This document shows, one piece after another, positions 34,101 to 45,029 of a stretch of 64,000 bases of DNA. The translations under genes and the position numbers were made by a program. Numbering within the stretch: position 1 is the first letter of the stretch; every line of letters begins with the position of its first letter. The DNA lies in the NCBI RefSeq assembly GCF_024868665.1, contig NC_079890.1, positions 4,378,005-4,442,004 of the forward strand, in the 5' to 3' direction. The stretch comes from Triplophysa rosa. Lineage: Eukaryota; Chordata; Actinopteri; Cypriniformes; Nemacheilidae. The notes beneath the pieces are model-generated. The model searched no databases. It saw nothing but the letters and a program-made list of their open reading frames with translations, and was not told where the DNA came from.

Positions 34101-35564
34101 TGGTATTGCCAAGTTGGATGGTGAGATAATGTTAAACAGTGGAGTGTGCCGGAAACACGAGTAGTTCTGTCTTGGCAGGGTTCAGCTGGAGGTGATGCTC
34201 TTTCATCCAAGCTGAGATGTCTTCTAGGCAGGCTGTAATGCGAGCTGCTACAGTGGTATCGTCTGGGTGAAACGAGATGTAGATATGGGTGTCGTCAGCA
34301 CAACAGTGATACGAGAAGCTGTGTGCCCGTATGATGGGTCCCAAGGAAGTCATGTAGATGGAAAAGAGCAGCGGTCCAAGCACCAATCCCTGAAGGACCC
34401 CAGTGATCATGTGGTGAGCAGTGGACAGCGAGCCCCTCCATGACACCCTGAAGGATCTGCCGGAGAGGTAGGATTTGAACCAGCGGAGAGGAGAGCCTGA
34501 GATTCCTAGAGATGACAGGGTTGCTAGCAGTATCTGGTGATTGACAGTGTCAAATGCTGCAGATAGGTCTAGCAGAATCAGGACCGAGGATTTAGATTCC
34601 ACCTTGGCTAGCCGCAGTGCTTCTGTGACTGATAGCAGTGCCGTGGTTTGTTTTGAAGCCAGACTGCTTGACATCCAGTAGTTTATTCTGGGATAGGTAG
34701 TAAGACTACTGGTTGAAACTGCCCTTTCAAGTGTTTTTGCAATAAATGGGAGGAGAGAGACAGGTCTGTAACTGTCGGCAGTAGAGGGGTATTTTAAAAG
34801 TAATTGTAACATGAATATGATCATAAAATGATAATATACCGAATGGTTGAAATTAGGTTAAAATCTGGTTGTTGAAAACAAGGGATTTTTACCTTTCTCT
34901 TTTCTACCTGTGTATTTGTGTTTTACAGTTCATCAAGCTGTTATGAGCTTGAAATTTAACTCGAGTCTCAATGTAGCTGATCCAGCAGAGAGCGGAAAAC
35001 TTCTATATCAGGTATGACAGACATTTTAAGAGAACTTTAAAAGACATCTGTCTAAAGGACATACACGTCCATCACAGGGCTGACAAACACTGACTTTAGC
35101 ATCTGCTAAATCTGAATCTGCTATAATTTCAATTCACCCGAGTTGTTATTGACCATTCTCCAGCTGTGTGTTGCAGTGTTGTTGCTTTTATTGTACACTG
35201 TATTTGCATTGAGGTCATCTACAGGGTTTTTACAGGCGATATTTGTCCCCTTCCTTTAATTGCTTAATAGAATATTTCATTACATCCGAGTCCTATTAAC
35301 TTAGCTTAGACAAGCATATGACTCTCTGTATATTTTTTTACTGAAGCAGTATTATCTTTATTTAGATGACGACTGCTCTTATATCTAAAGGACACTCAAA
35401 TTTCACCCTCACCTGGACAAAACTACCTCAGAAAGTGAAACCGAAATCAAAGCAGGGTAAGTAAATTTACACTGTAACTCTACATGAATAAAACCTACAT
35501 TACGAAGTACAGTAAGTGTATATATGTTTTATTCACAGGTCCATGTATTAAGATCTACAAATGA
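25163..35564 (+). CDS. Fucolectin-like F-type lectin, complete gene using unit B exons
   Basis: Seven exons: 25163-25196, 26414-26461, 26577-26841, 27999-28138, 34929-35011, 35366-35456 and 35539-35564. All have GT/AG ends and compatible phases, giving 687 nt (228 codons) that end in a stop overlapping AATAAA (35564-35569). The product has a signal peptide (about 1-20), an F-type lectin domain (about 27-162) and a C-terminal extension of about 65 residues ([31 protein letters not shown], ending GPCIKIYK). The extension has two NxS/T sites and a strand pattern that recalls SEA-like modules, but I cannot name it. It differs from unit A at one visible lectin residue (FCGGMRG versus FCGEMRG). The fourth intron is 6.8 kb and filled with transposons. 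The domain call is firm; the joining of exon 4 to 34929 rests on phase and order. A small linker exon near 28503 may also be used. Confidence 0.72.
27325..27425 (-). repeat. tRNA-like SINE remnant (unit B)
   Basis: Copy of the unit A sequence at 20485-20580, with the same A-box-like 'tggtttagt' and 'agttcgaatccgcc' B box on the minus strand and one change in the middle (agcgcc for agcacc). Confidence 0.5.
27715..27917 (+). repeat. SINE-like insertion with gcgctatataaataaa tail, in unit B only
   Basis: An (AAAT)n-rich start is followed by 'tgtaaagctgctttggaacaatgcacattgtg', 'aaagcgctatataaataaa' and an (attga)n tail. It is absent at the matching place in unit A (near 20870), so it inserted after the duplication. 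The same tail occurs at 47721-47812 (inverted), 59925-60047 and 63975-64000. Confidence 0.8.
28855..30222. mobile_element. TIR element with about 200-bp inverted ends (unit B)
   Basis: Counterpart of 21805-23172: left arm at about 28855-29030, right arm at about 30030-30222, with the palindromic-family element (about 29113-29825) between. Here the stem 'gcaatgcatgctggg' and 'cccagcatgcattgc' is clean. An open frame across the left arm (28865-29140) carries no recognisable protein. Confidence 0.7.
30338..32439. mobile_element. hAT-like element carrying the Tc1 insertion
   Basis: The ends CAGGCCGGACC and GGACTGGCTCTG are inverted partners. The flanks ACTGACAC (30330-30337) and GCTGACAC (32440-32447) agree at 7 of 8 bases. 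Both ends carry 'gggcccccttgggg'-like sequence. The interior is shared with the last 400 bp of unit A, so this element predates the duplication, and the right duplication break fell inside it. An N lies at about 32354. Confidence 0.6.
30503..32061 (-). mobile_element. Tc1-family transposon with decayed transposase
   Basis: The ends CAGTGAGGGAAATAAGTATTTGATCC are inverted repeats of over 120 bp, flanked by TA on both sides. The minus strand keeps Tc1 transposase blocks with stops and frameshifts: [39 protein letters not shown] and LKMGHG. Tc1 transposases cut and paste at TA through a DDE centre; none of the three catalytic residues can be placed in one frame. Unit A keeps the uninterrupted site (aacagtatattg, near 23679). 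Confidence 0.93.
32460..33500. repeat. Non-coding with a two-copy 'gaaaggttctt' repeat
   Basis: 32658-33000 is a dispersed repeat starting 'cactcttaaaaaaggtgctttaaaatgttcttcacagc'. Inside it a unit of about 93 bp (gaaaggttctt, ggatgtt, ccaaaatggttcttct, ggcatcatga) is present twice in tandem (about 32813-32905 and 32907-32999). A 45-bp direct repeat (gcagtaaatgaaaacaaacat ... ggaacagctctggaacaaa) occurs at about 33153-33255. No gene is seen. Confidence 0.65.
33515..34830 (-). mobile_element. L2/CR1-clade LINE, 5'-truncated, with reverse transcriptase remnant
   Basis: The minus strand at 34132-34824 encodes reverse transcriptase blocks: [59 protein letters not shown] and [17 protein letters not shown]. 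The first catalytic Asp (LSAAFDTV) and the ADD pair are present, but [FY]ADD has become CADD, and expected GVPQGSVLGP reads [10 protein letters not shown]. It begins inside the RT domain and ends with the L2-type tail (caaagtgacttacag, aaatgtaaatgtaaat read on the minus strand), so it is a 5'-truncated copy, as target-primed reverse transcription leaves. It lies in intron 4 of the lectin gene in antisense. Confidence 0.9.
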
Positions 35565-37440
35565 ATAAACAAATAAGCTTTGAAAGAAGAAGGAAATTAA
35601 TGTGTTGTTCCATAGCTTGTTTACTTCTAGTTTTTAACAGATTGACATTATTGCTGCCATTGTTTTCCCCATCATTTTTAATGATTTGTAGTTGACAAAT
35701 GTTGATGGGTTTGTGTGAGAAATTTTGCTCCAATGGGACCATCATAATAGGCAAACCAAGATTTGGACTTGGTCAGGTCCATAAATCATTATTGCTTTGG
35801 AGGAAAACTTAAGAAATAAATTCTGTAAAAAAAGAAATGTGAATAATAAAGAAAAAAAGTACTGTATGTATGTGTTGTACACAACACATTTTCTGTTGTT
35901 CCATACAAAGACAGAATAATAAAGGCAAAGACTATAATATATTTAAGATTATAAAGTTAGAAACTATGTTTAATTCAAGGTATAAAGTCCAAAAAGAAGA
36001 ATGCCGCGCCATTCATTATTCTTAGGAGGAAATGAGAAGTGCTAAAGATACAAACTTTTAAAGGGTGAGACAAAAAATATTTTTCTTTTAAATATAGACT
36101 GTTTCATCAGACGCGTGTGCGCCTGACCCCCAGTTAACTTCCGGTTTGTGGCTAGTTTATATTTAATTTATGTTAATACTAATTTGTATGATTATTTTAC
36201 TGTATAATGGTTGTATTAAATAAACAATTTGTTGAATTTTGTTGTATGTTCATTTCATTAAATAAACAACTTGTTGAATGGGTCCTGTAGTTCGGTCGCA
36301 TTTAAACAAACCGTATAGTACATTGACATCTAGCGGTTGAACTTGGTATATTGGAGAGGCAAGTTCATCCAAGTAATGGTTCTTATCGGTTTCTTTTGAT
36401 TGTTATCAGAATAATCAACAGGCACTCTATTGTTTGTGAATGTGTACCGGAAGTTCAGCTGGGCAGTAACGTTTGTTTATGTTGTTAAGATGAAACCATC
36501 TAACGTGTGAAATAGTGTTAATGAAAAACATATTTGTTTGACGCAAGAAACATTTTAAAATTATGGTTCTTTTTAGAACTATTAAGGGTTCTTTAATATA
36601 ATTCAATTAAGAGTTATTTATTTTTTGTATAAGAAATAATAACAATCCAGAAAATTAAAAAAGTTTAAATGTATTGATTTTATTTTACAAAAATATGAAT
36701 ATCACAAAATCACATCTCTGTATAATCTGTATTAGTAATTATTTTACATTACAAATGTTTAATTAAGTTCAACCATTTACTGTAGTTTCCATTTTAATTT
36801 CCATTAAGCATTTTCACTTTTTAATAAACACACATAAGCTAGTTTATGCACTGTATGTACATGAAAACACATTTAAAAATAGCATCTCTGTATACTCTGT
36901 ATTAATCAGCTAAACTTCACATTTTACAGTCTATGAATTATATGTCAGAGCCAAGGCTCGAATCCAGGTCTCTGGCATGGTGGTCAGATCTCCCACCATG
37001 ATGTAGAACCCAACAGTCACTCTCAGAGGAAATCAGAGTAGATTTATTTTCAACAAAAATCATTATCTTCAGGTAAGTTACAAAGGAAAAAAGTACAAAG
37101 AAACTCCAGAAGACAAAAAAAATAATTCCCAGAATCAGGGAATACATCCAATTTTCAGCAAAAAAACAAAGAACCTTTTAGAGATTTGGAGATCGGTACA
37201 ACAATAACTAAGCGAATGCAAAGAGAAGCAGACCCACATAACTTTAGTTTAAATTATTTTACATAAGCATTTTCAAATTTGTATAAACATACTAATTACT
37301 ATACTAATATAGAAAATACAAAATACATATATATGTGTCATGTCATGATAATGAAGATGTCATGTCAGTCTTATGAACACCCCTTCAAGTAAAGTGTTAC
37401 CAAATGGTCCAAAGCGCTACCAAATGGTCCAAAGCGCACA
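35565..37440. other. Non-coding, with a tRNA-like stretch
   Basis: No gene is supported. 36213-36280 has a direct repeat (taaataaacaa(t/c)ttgttgaat). At about 36950-37010 the minus strand reads 'atggtgggagatctgaccaccatgcc' followed by 'ggattcgagcc', a B-box-like element of a possible SINE. At 37401-37438 'taccaaatggtccaaagcgc' is repeated twice in tandem. Confidence 0.45.
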
Positions 37441-37459
37441 GATAGCATAAATCCATTAG

Positions 37460-39795
37460 CTATGGACAACATTGTGAGAGGTCGATTTTATCTGTAAATT
37501 AAAGGTAAATTACTGGCAGCACAGAAGCCACTACTCTACTGTTTTTCTACGGTATCGGTATGAATACTGTGAAGTTGCTTTACAGCTTTTTACTGTTACA
37601 GTTTTCTTCAATTACTGTAACATAAATTACATCCAATTCTGTACAGAATAAAAACATTTTAAAACCTAAACATGTCTGGATCTGGCCACAGGGCCTCGTC
37701 AACATCACAGGCTATATTTTCAAGAATCTTTTGGAGTGATGAATCCACCCTTGTATGGATGCTGCTTCAATTTGATCACATGCTTCCTCCATAGCTTGAA
37801 TGAGGGCCCTCTGGACATAGGGCCGGAGATCATAAACCTTCCACCGCCATGCTGAGAAGAACTCCTCGATGGTGTTTAGGAAGGGGGAGTATGGTTGAAG
37901 GTATTGAACTGTAAATTGTGGGTGTTGATGAAAACAGCTTTGGACCAGAGCAGAACGATGGAAAGCTACATTGTCCCAGACGACAATGTATTGCATCTGG
38001 TGTGATAATATTGTGTAATCTGTCTAAAAATGTAAGAATGAGGTCAGTGTTGTAAGGACCCAAGTTGGCATGGCGGTGGAGGACCCCATTCTGTGTAATG
38101 GCAGCTGAGAAGAACTCCTCAATGGTGTTTAGGAAGGGGGAGTATGGTGGAAGGTATTGAACTGTAAATTGTGGGTGTTGATGAAAACAGTTTTGGACCA
38201 GAGCAGAACGATGGAAAGCTACACTGTCCCAGAAGACAATGTATTGCATCTGGTCCCTTTGGTTTTCTGCTGTGATAATATTGTGTAATCTGTCTAAAAA
38301 TGTAAGAATGAGGTCAGTGTTGTAAGGACCCAAGTTGGCATGGCGGTGGAGGACCCCATTCTGTGTAATGGCAGCACAAAGGGTAATGTTACCCCCACGT
38401 TGTCCTGATACATTGACAATAGCCCTGTGGCCAATGATGTTTCTTCCCCTTCGTCTCACTGTTGTCAGGTTAAATCCAGCCTCATCAATGTATATAAACT
38501 CATGCGGGACTTCCTCCGCATCCATTTGCAAAACTCTCTGAAATACAGCAAAATATCACATTGTGTAGATCAATATACTGTAGGTCTGCTATACAGTAAA
38601 ATTACATGTACAGTAAAAGGGTTATGTGTGCAGTACACAATACTACAGTCAGTGAACAAAACGTACCACCCCATATTCACGCTGCAGGACTTTCACACTG
38701 TCTGCATTTCTTTCAAATGGCACTTTTTACAGTTGTTTCATCAGAACTTGATGTTTTTAAGGATACGGGATATTGTTAACAGAGAGACCTGTTGGACAAT
38801 ATTGAAAATTGTGTGATCATTGACAATGTGCTTGAATTTCTCTGCATTATTGGCCAAAACGAGGTTTATGAACTCTCTCTCTTGCGCCTGTGTGAATATG
38901 GGGCCCCTCCCTTCTTGGTGTTCTCGATGTTCAATCCTATGTTGGCCAAACAAAATACATGTAGCTTACTGTAAAATGATACACAAATAGATACCAAAAC
39001 TGTTGATATAGTTCATGCAGTAAGCTATGGATTTTCTGTTGACAGAAGATAAGTTTCTCACCTGTGCTCTTGACGAAATGTCCGAACTATTGATGCCACC
39101 GTGTACCTGCTTAGGTTAGGCTGTACTCTCAGTCCAGCCTCCCTCAGTGTTAGTCCGTGGTTTATTACATGGTCCACAATTGTAGCACAAAATTTCGTTA
39201 CACAGATTTGGTTGTCGTCTTCTTTGTGCATGTCCTACCCCTCCTCCGGGCCTCCCTCTTCCTCTACCTTATTCTCTCCGGTTTCCCCCTCTCATCCGCC
39301 CTCTTCCTTTGACACCGTCCATTTTTGTTGAAGACAGGTGAACTGCCTTATTATAGTGCTTAAACCTGATTGGTGTGTCTACAATTAAGCACCAGTGTGT
39401 GTGCACACCTGGTGGCTGTGTTTAACCAATTGGTTCATGCGTGTGTTCATTTGAAAGCCTTTGCTTTGAAATTGCAAGGAAATGACATCATGATAAATTT
39501 CTGTGTCAAATGCCTAGTGTGTTTAGTGTTTTGGAAATCACTGTGTGTAATGTTTTGCAAAAAGTGTGAAGCTGACAATGTGCTTACAGTTCTGCAGATC
39601 TAGGCCGGTGTATTGCTCCTTGAGTGTAAGGTTTTGCTAATTGTGGGAAAGTTTTAATTTTAGTGTTTAAGCGATCGAGAAAAACTGTAATATGGAAAAC
39701 AGCATTTTACAGTATTTTTATTTTACAGTAAAAAACTGGCCGCAGAGACGCCAGTAATCTTCTGTAATTCTACTGTATGTATACCGTGAAACTGA
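37460..39795 (-). mobile_element. Intron-bearing Tc1/mariner-superfamily transposon 1
   Basis: The ends share inverted 'attactggc' + 9 + 'gcca' blocks (37511 and 39735 regions) followed by 'actgt'-rich sequence. Between them lies a transposase gene on the minus strand. Exact ends and target duplication could not be fixed. Confidence 0.7.
37712..39332 (-). pseudogene. Transposase (DDE_3 type) of transposon 1, with internally duplicated core
   Basis: Minus-strand order: a Gly/Arg-rich start and helix-turn-helix (IVDHVINHGLTLREAGLRVQPNLSRYTVASIVRTFRQEHR is the visible block, ending at donor gtgaga near 39061). Next is an exon near 38730-38953 (RIEHREHQEGRGPIF, ISRILKNIKF), then the catalytic exon 37712-38531. 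That exon has EFIYIDEAGFNL (first Asp), VFWDSVAFHRS (second Asp) and PYSPFLNTIEEFFSAW (final Glu). This is the IS630/Tc1/mariner fold that cuts and pastes DNA. A segment of about 253-270 bp coding for AAITQNGVLHRHANLG to IEEFFSA is repeated in tandem (37851-38103 and 38104-38373), with the second reading out of frame, so the gene is dead. Intron positions match the second element at 43-45 kb. Confidence 0.85.
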
Positions 39796-39797
39796 TT

Positions 39798-40480
39798 TAC
39801 ATTTATTTAAATTTACGAGTCACTTTTATCCAAAGTGACTTACAGAGAGTTCAGGGAGCAATAAGCGATATGTCATACAGGAGCAATAATACAATAGGTG
39901 CTAATAAAACGTTTCTAGTTTCATCAAAAGCCAGAACAATACCTGTTGAGAGAAAGTTCTTTTTTTTCTCTCATTTTCTGTCAAGTACTCACAGAAGAGA
40001 TGGGTTTTTTTAAATGTTGTGAGAGATGTGATTGACCGGACTGAGTTAGGAAGAATGTTCCACCAGGAAGGAGTTCTGAACGAGAATGAACGTGAAAGCG
40101 ATTTACTGCCCTTTTGAGAAGGTGATACAAGACGACGCTCGTTTGCTAAACGCAGGGTTCTTGATGGAGTGTAGGAGGGTGTGAAAGTATGCCGGTGCAG
40201 ATCCAGTGATAGTCCTGTAGGCCAGCACTAGTGACTTGAATCTGATACAGGTTTCAACCGGTAGCCAGTGGAGAGAGATGAAAAGGGGTGTCACCTTTTG
40301 GGCTGTTGGAAGACGAGGCGTGCTGCTGTGTTCTGAACCAGCTGGAGTGGTTTATAGCCTTTGCAGGAAGACCAGCAAGGAGAGCATTGCAGTAGTCCAA
40401 CCTTGAGATTACCAGGTCCTGGACAAGGAGTTATGCCACATGCTCAGTGAGATAGGGTCTAACCTTTCTATTGTTGAATA
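39798..40480 (-). mobile_element. L2-type LINE 3' fragment
   Basis: Same 3' end as the 33.5-34.8 kb LINE, abutting transposon 1. The minus strand codes for LHWLPVETCIRFKSLVLAYRT and GSAPAYFHTLL (40103-40294), the usual end of the L2 ORF2. It is more complete here than in the first copy, which lacks about 230 bp in this area. Confidence 0.88.
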
Positions 40481-40834
40481 AGCTTATTACTGTAAAAATT
40501 ACAAACAGTATTTTCCAGCCATTTTTTATTTTAAGCAGAAATGCCAGCAAATTCCGTTCATATTTTGAAATTACCTTATAGCCATATTCTCTTATATGAA
40601 GTTTTTCTGTAATTATTTCAATTTACAATACACTCTAAAATATGGTGAGGTAAAAACAATCCAATTTGATTAATTTTGGCAACACTTATTCAAAAAGGGT
40701 ACCCCAATATAACCGCCGCTCTTTATATAGAGCTTTGCTTATATACCTGTTTTTAGGGAGGGGTCACTAACCAATGTTTGTATTACCGCATAAACAGCAT
40801 AAATAAACCTGATGGAATTGACATATATGGCAAG

Positions 40835-40991
40835 TAGGGTTGGGAATCGTTTCAATTTTATCGATTCCGATTCCAATTCTGATTCTGCTTATCGATTTCG
40901 ATTCTTATCGATTCCCAGTTTCGATTCCACAGTTGAAGTAAAACATTTAGATATCAACCTGTATGGTCATTTAGCCTGCTTATTGACTTGT

Positions 40992-41024
<33 letters not shown>

Positions 41025-41410
41025 TTATGAGCACCGTTTTGTGTATATTTACACATAGAAACACACCTTTTCTGATTTATTACAATTTGTATTATCATAG
41101 TTGAACTACATCATGGTTAAACTGCAGTTACTATAATGCAACTATGGTTAATTTGTGATTCCTGTGCTTTAATGCAAATTCTATAGCTAAACTATGCTTA
41201 CTATAGTAAAAAATATCGATAATTTTCATAAGGGCTTTTATTGAGATATCAGCAGATCATGCAACGCATGTACGTTTCTGAAAATATGCACACAGGAATT
41301 GATAACTCGGATACTCAAGTATCCGATTCCTATTCCTTTCGATTCCGATCCGATTCATAGCCTTTCGATTCCGATTCCAAATTGGAATTGATTTTCGATT
41401 CCCAACCCTA
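40835..41410. mobile_element. hAT MITE, 576 bp, with exact 8-bp target duplication
   Basis: The ends TAGGGTTGGGAATCG and CGATTCCCAACCCTA are inverted. The flanks are ATGGCAAG on both sides (40827-40834, 41411-41418). The body is made of 'tcgattccgattcc' repeats and includes a (TA)n run near 41000-41020. No coding is present. Confidence 0.92.
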
Positions 41411-41418
41411 ATGGCAAG

Positions 41419-43000
41419 CATTCACCAAACTTTTTGATAATTAAACTCTACAATTAAACAAGCATTTCTCTTTTCTTTTTAATCTGTTTTTATCTGCGAC
41501 ACCTTTTGCATAAGTATAACAAACATACACAATATCACAAACATTATACATCACCATTAGAACTTAGAAAAGCCCTTATCTGATTGTCCGTGAGGATGGT
41601 AATGTTTGAGAGTGTAACGCTAACGACTGTCCGTTCACAGCGGTAGATGAGTCAAAGTTCATAAAATCCCCAAAACCAAGTGAGCAATCCAAAAACGTTC
41701 CCAGTGTAGCTGTATTCCTTAGCGTATTTCCAGACACGCTGTTAGCAAGAATTGCAGTTCGTAATCATGGTTCCTCAGAAGTGTTCACAGTTCATAGCTC
41801 ACAGCCTTTCAACCCTTCACATCAGCTTTACTGACATGGGTTAAAACATAGGCCTACAAAACTGAAGGAATATATTTTTCCACCAAACTGTGGAGACCTT
41901 TTCAGATTGAGCATCAAACACAAAGTTTCCCAATAAGGACAAATGTTTGTTTGGGGCCATGAGCCACGCTGACTTCCTCCATTACAACGCTGACTTACTC
42001 TACTCCAGCTACCCCTTTTCAACCTGAGAGTATAGCTGTCTACTGCCCCCTCATGGCGTGTAGTGAAATTACAACAAACAAACATGAAAACAAGAAAACA
42101 TGGTAACAGGTTTGTAACCGTTACACCAAAATAGGTTAGAAAATAAAATCACACAGTAAATTACTGCAGTAAAAACAGAAATAGACAAATAATCCAAAAA
42201 TGTATTTATAAGCAAAAGTATAAGCAATGTAAACATTTGTATGTGAGTAAGAAAAAGTGCAGAAAAGAATACAAACTCAAACTCGGTTACATATGGTTAA
42301 AGGAATTTGCGTTGAAAAAGTTTAATCATCAGGAATGTTTAAGAAAAAATTCTAGACTAAAATCAGCCTTAATAAACACTGAGTTGTGATAATAAAATGT
42401 GAATTGCAAGGAATCGGCAGGATTTTGTGTTTAATGCGTTTATAATACTCACTTAAAAATACTCTCAAACACTATTTCGGCATTCAATTCCAGCTCATCA
42501 GTCACCATGATCACAAGTCACGAGTGAGGATGTGAGAAAACACTCCGACCAAAAAGTCCAGTTTTAAAAGAACCACTCTTTGCTGCAGTCTATTTCAAAG
42601 ATTTCTCAAGGGATTTGAAATTTCTTAACTGCCACGAACAAGTTTGTGCCAGGCTCTGCTCACCACAGTCACCGGTCCAGTTTTAAAACAACACGCTCCT
42701 CGCTGCATGCAGTCAGTTTCAAATACCTTTCTTCTCCTCTTACAATACTTTTTCTGTTTTCCACATTCCAGTCATTACAATTTTCCACATATATTCCAAT
42801 CATGAGAGCCACGAACACCGATCGTACTCAAACTCGGTCCAGTTTTAAAATAGCATGCTCCTCATTGCAGTCAGATTCAAATATCTTGCTTCTATTCAAT
42901 TAGTGTTTTTCTATTTTCCACATATATTCCATCATGAGAACCACAAACACGGACAGACAAAGTCATGATCAAACTCGTGAAACGTGTAACATCAGCGCCA
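41419..43000. other. Non-coding with a three-copy diverged repeat
   Basis: 41420-42470 shows nothing recognisable. At 42565-42960 a unit of about 180 bp recurs with divergence (ccagttttaaaa, then ctc(c/t)t(c/t)(g/a)(c/t)tgca, cag, ttcaaata, ttttccacat, and atgagagccacgaacac). Two clean copies and one worn copy are visible. No supported gene. Confidence 0.45.
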
Positions 43001-43029
43001 TTTTGATTCTTCAAAAACAAAGCCCACAA

Positions 43030-45000
43030 TGCATTTTTTAAAACAGTAAAAACCCGTAATTCATAAATACTACAGATTACTGTTGAAAATGGCTTGTAAA
43101 TTAACAGCGGTTGCTTATCATGCAAAATATTGCCCAGAATGCATTGCTTTCTGCAGTACATTACCGTTTTAACAGAAAATAGTATATTACTGTCAGAATT
43201 TGGCTGGTTATTAACCACAAATTTTGACATTGTACGTATACGAGGTGGTGGACGAAGAGGACGAGGAAGAGCAAGAGTAAGAACATTAATTTCAGATGAA
43301 AGTAGAGCTACTGTGATAGATCATGTTCTTGTTCATGGAATGACAATGCGGGAGGCAGGACAAAGAGTTCAGCCTAATTTGAGAAGATTCTCTATGGCCA
43401 CCATAATCAGGACATTCAGCGAAGAGAAAAGGTAAATTTTTTACACTGGATTTTCATCATTTCAATGAGCAATTCACTTTGTCAATATTGTAAAGTGAAC
43501 TGTAAAAAAAATAAAGAAAAGCTGTCCAAACACACAACACTTTATGTTTGGAAGTAATTTCCATGTTTACGGCATGTAAGGTTTTTTATATATTTTTTGA
43601 ATTGCAAGACTAGCACATCAGGATAGAAGAGCTAATACTGTATGTTCTCCCAAGAACATGAGGTTCTCATTGTTGATATGGTCCGTCAAAACAATGCCAT
43701 CCGAAAATTCAGCAAAGAGTTATTGAAGACCATTTAAATTTTGAAGAAATCAACAGTTTAAGCCTTTCTACCATTGACCGTGTCCTCCAACGTAACCGCA
43801 TACGCATGAAGCAAGTATACAGAGTACCCTTTGAGCACAACTCCAAAAGGGTGAAATATCTACGGCATCAGTATGTGCAAGTAAGTAAACACTCAGACAT
43901 TTTCAGTGCTGATGCTTACAGTACACTTCTGAGTTTCTAGCCTAAAGTTATTACTGTAAAGTGCAATGGGTTGTAGTGTATTTAAATCAGGAGTGCATAC
44001 AAAAAGACTATTGTAAAAGTTATTCAGTATCATTTGCGACAGTAAATTACTTTATTTTCATTTACAGAGAGTGTTTGAATTGGATTCTAAGGATTTTTGG
44101 ATTGAAAGGCCCCATGAATGGATTTTTGTTGATGAAGCAGTATTAAATCTTGCGAAGAGAGGAATCAGAGAAAGAAATGTAATTGGACAACGTGCAATAA
44201 TGTAAGTCCCCGGTCAGCATGGTGGCAATATCACCTTTTGTGATTCCATTTCTAGATGGTCTAAGAAGTGCTTTGTTTTAGCGAGAGCAGAAGAATCATC
44301 AGCAGGAAGTGCAACCTGTCTATTTCGTGGTTTGGGACAATGTGAGCTTTCACTGTGGTGTCTAAAAACGTCAGTGGTTCAACAACAACCAGCAATTTAT
44401 AAATGTGTTCCTTCCACCATACAGCCCTTTCCTCAACCCAATAGAAGAGTTTTTCTCTGCATGGCGGTGGAAAGTCTATGACCGAAACCCATGTACCAGG
44501 GAAAATCTCTTACAGGCAATGGAACTGGCCTGTGGTGACATAGACGTGCAGTCTTGTCAAGGCTGGATCCGCCGCACCAGAGGGTTTTTTGCACCAGAGG
44601 GAACCAGCTCAAAGACATGATCCTGAGGAAGAATAATCTTTCTAATATTTTCTTTTCTAATTTTTGATAGTAACATCTACCAAATTAACCATACTTAGCT
44701 GTGATTTATTTTGTTTTTTTGTGTGTTTTTTACTATATGCAATAAACTATTTTTGTAAATAGATGCCCTGGATACTGTGTTCTCCATTTTTCTCTGTAGT
44801 GTCTGATGAATGCTCTGTAGTGTTTGTTTTGAGTATTGTTACATTTTGAGTGCAGGTGAAACGGTTTTGAAGCAATTGTTTGATTTGGCCAGAAGAGTCA
44901 GAGGTTTTGTGAATTTAGTTGGAATATTTGGATTTAAGGTTGTGAGAAAATGAGTTATGATTTCAAGAAATGTGTTTTAGCAATTCAGAAAAACTGTAAT
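43030..45000 (+). mobile_element. Intron-bearing Tc1/mariner-superfamily transposon 2
   Basis: The left region (43030-43215) is rich in 'acagtaa' and 'attactgt' motifs. The right end near 44985-45000 reads 'cagaaaaactgtaat', like the 'gagaaaaactgtaat' near the end of transposon 1. It runs opposite to transposon 1. Exact ends are uncertain. Confidence 0.6.
43226..44620 (+). pseudogene. Transposase (DDE_3 type) of transposon 2
   Basis: Exon 1 (about 43226-43432) has an Arg/Gly-rich start (GGGRRGRGRARVR) and a helix-turn-helix (TVIDHVLVHGMTMREAGQRV), then a gtaaat donor. Exon 2 (about 43619-43880, donor gtaagt) has INSLSLSTIDRVLQRNRIR and VPFEHNSKRVKYLRHQYVQ, with one frameshift. Exon 3 (from about 44069) has RVFELDSKDFW, HEWIFVDEAVLN (first Asp) and GQRAIM, then a stop and shifts. 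VVWDNVSFH (second Asp) and PYSPFLNPIEEFFSAW (final Glu, 44405-44620) follow. The order and intron places match transposon 1. Stops and frameshifts near 43700, 44205 and 44330 show it is inactive. Confidence 0.85.
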
Positions 45001-45029
45001 TCAAGTCAAGTGCCTCAAATTTTAATGAA

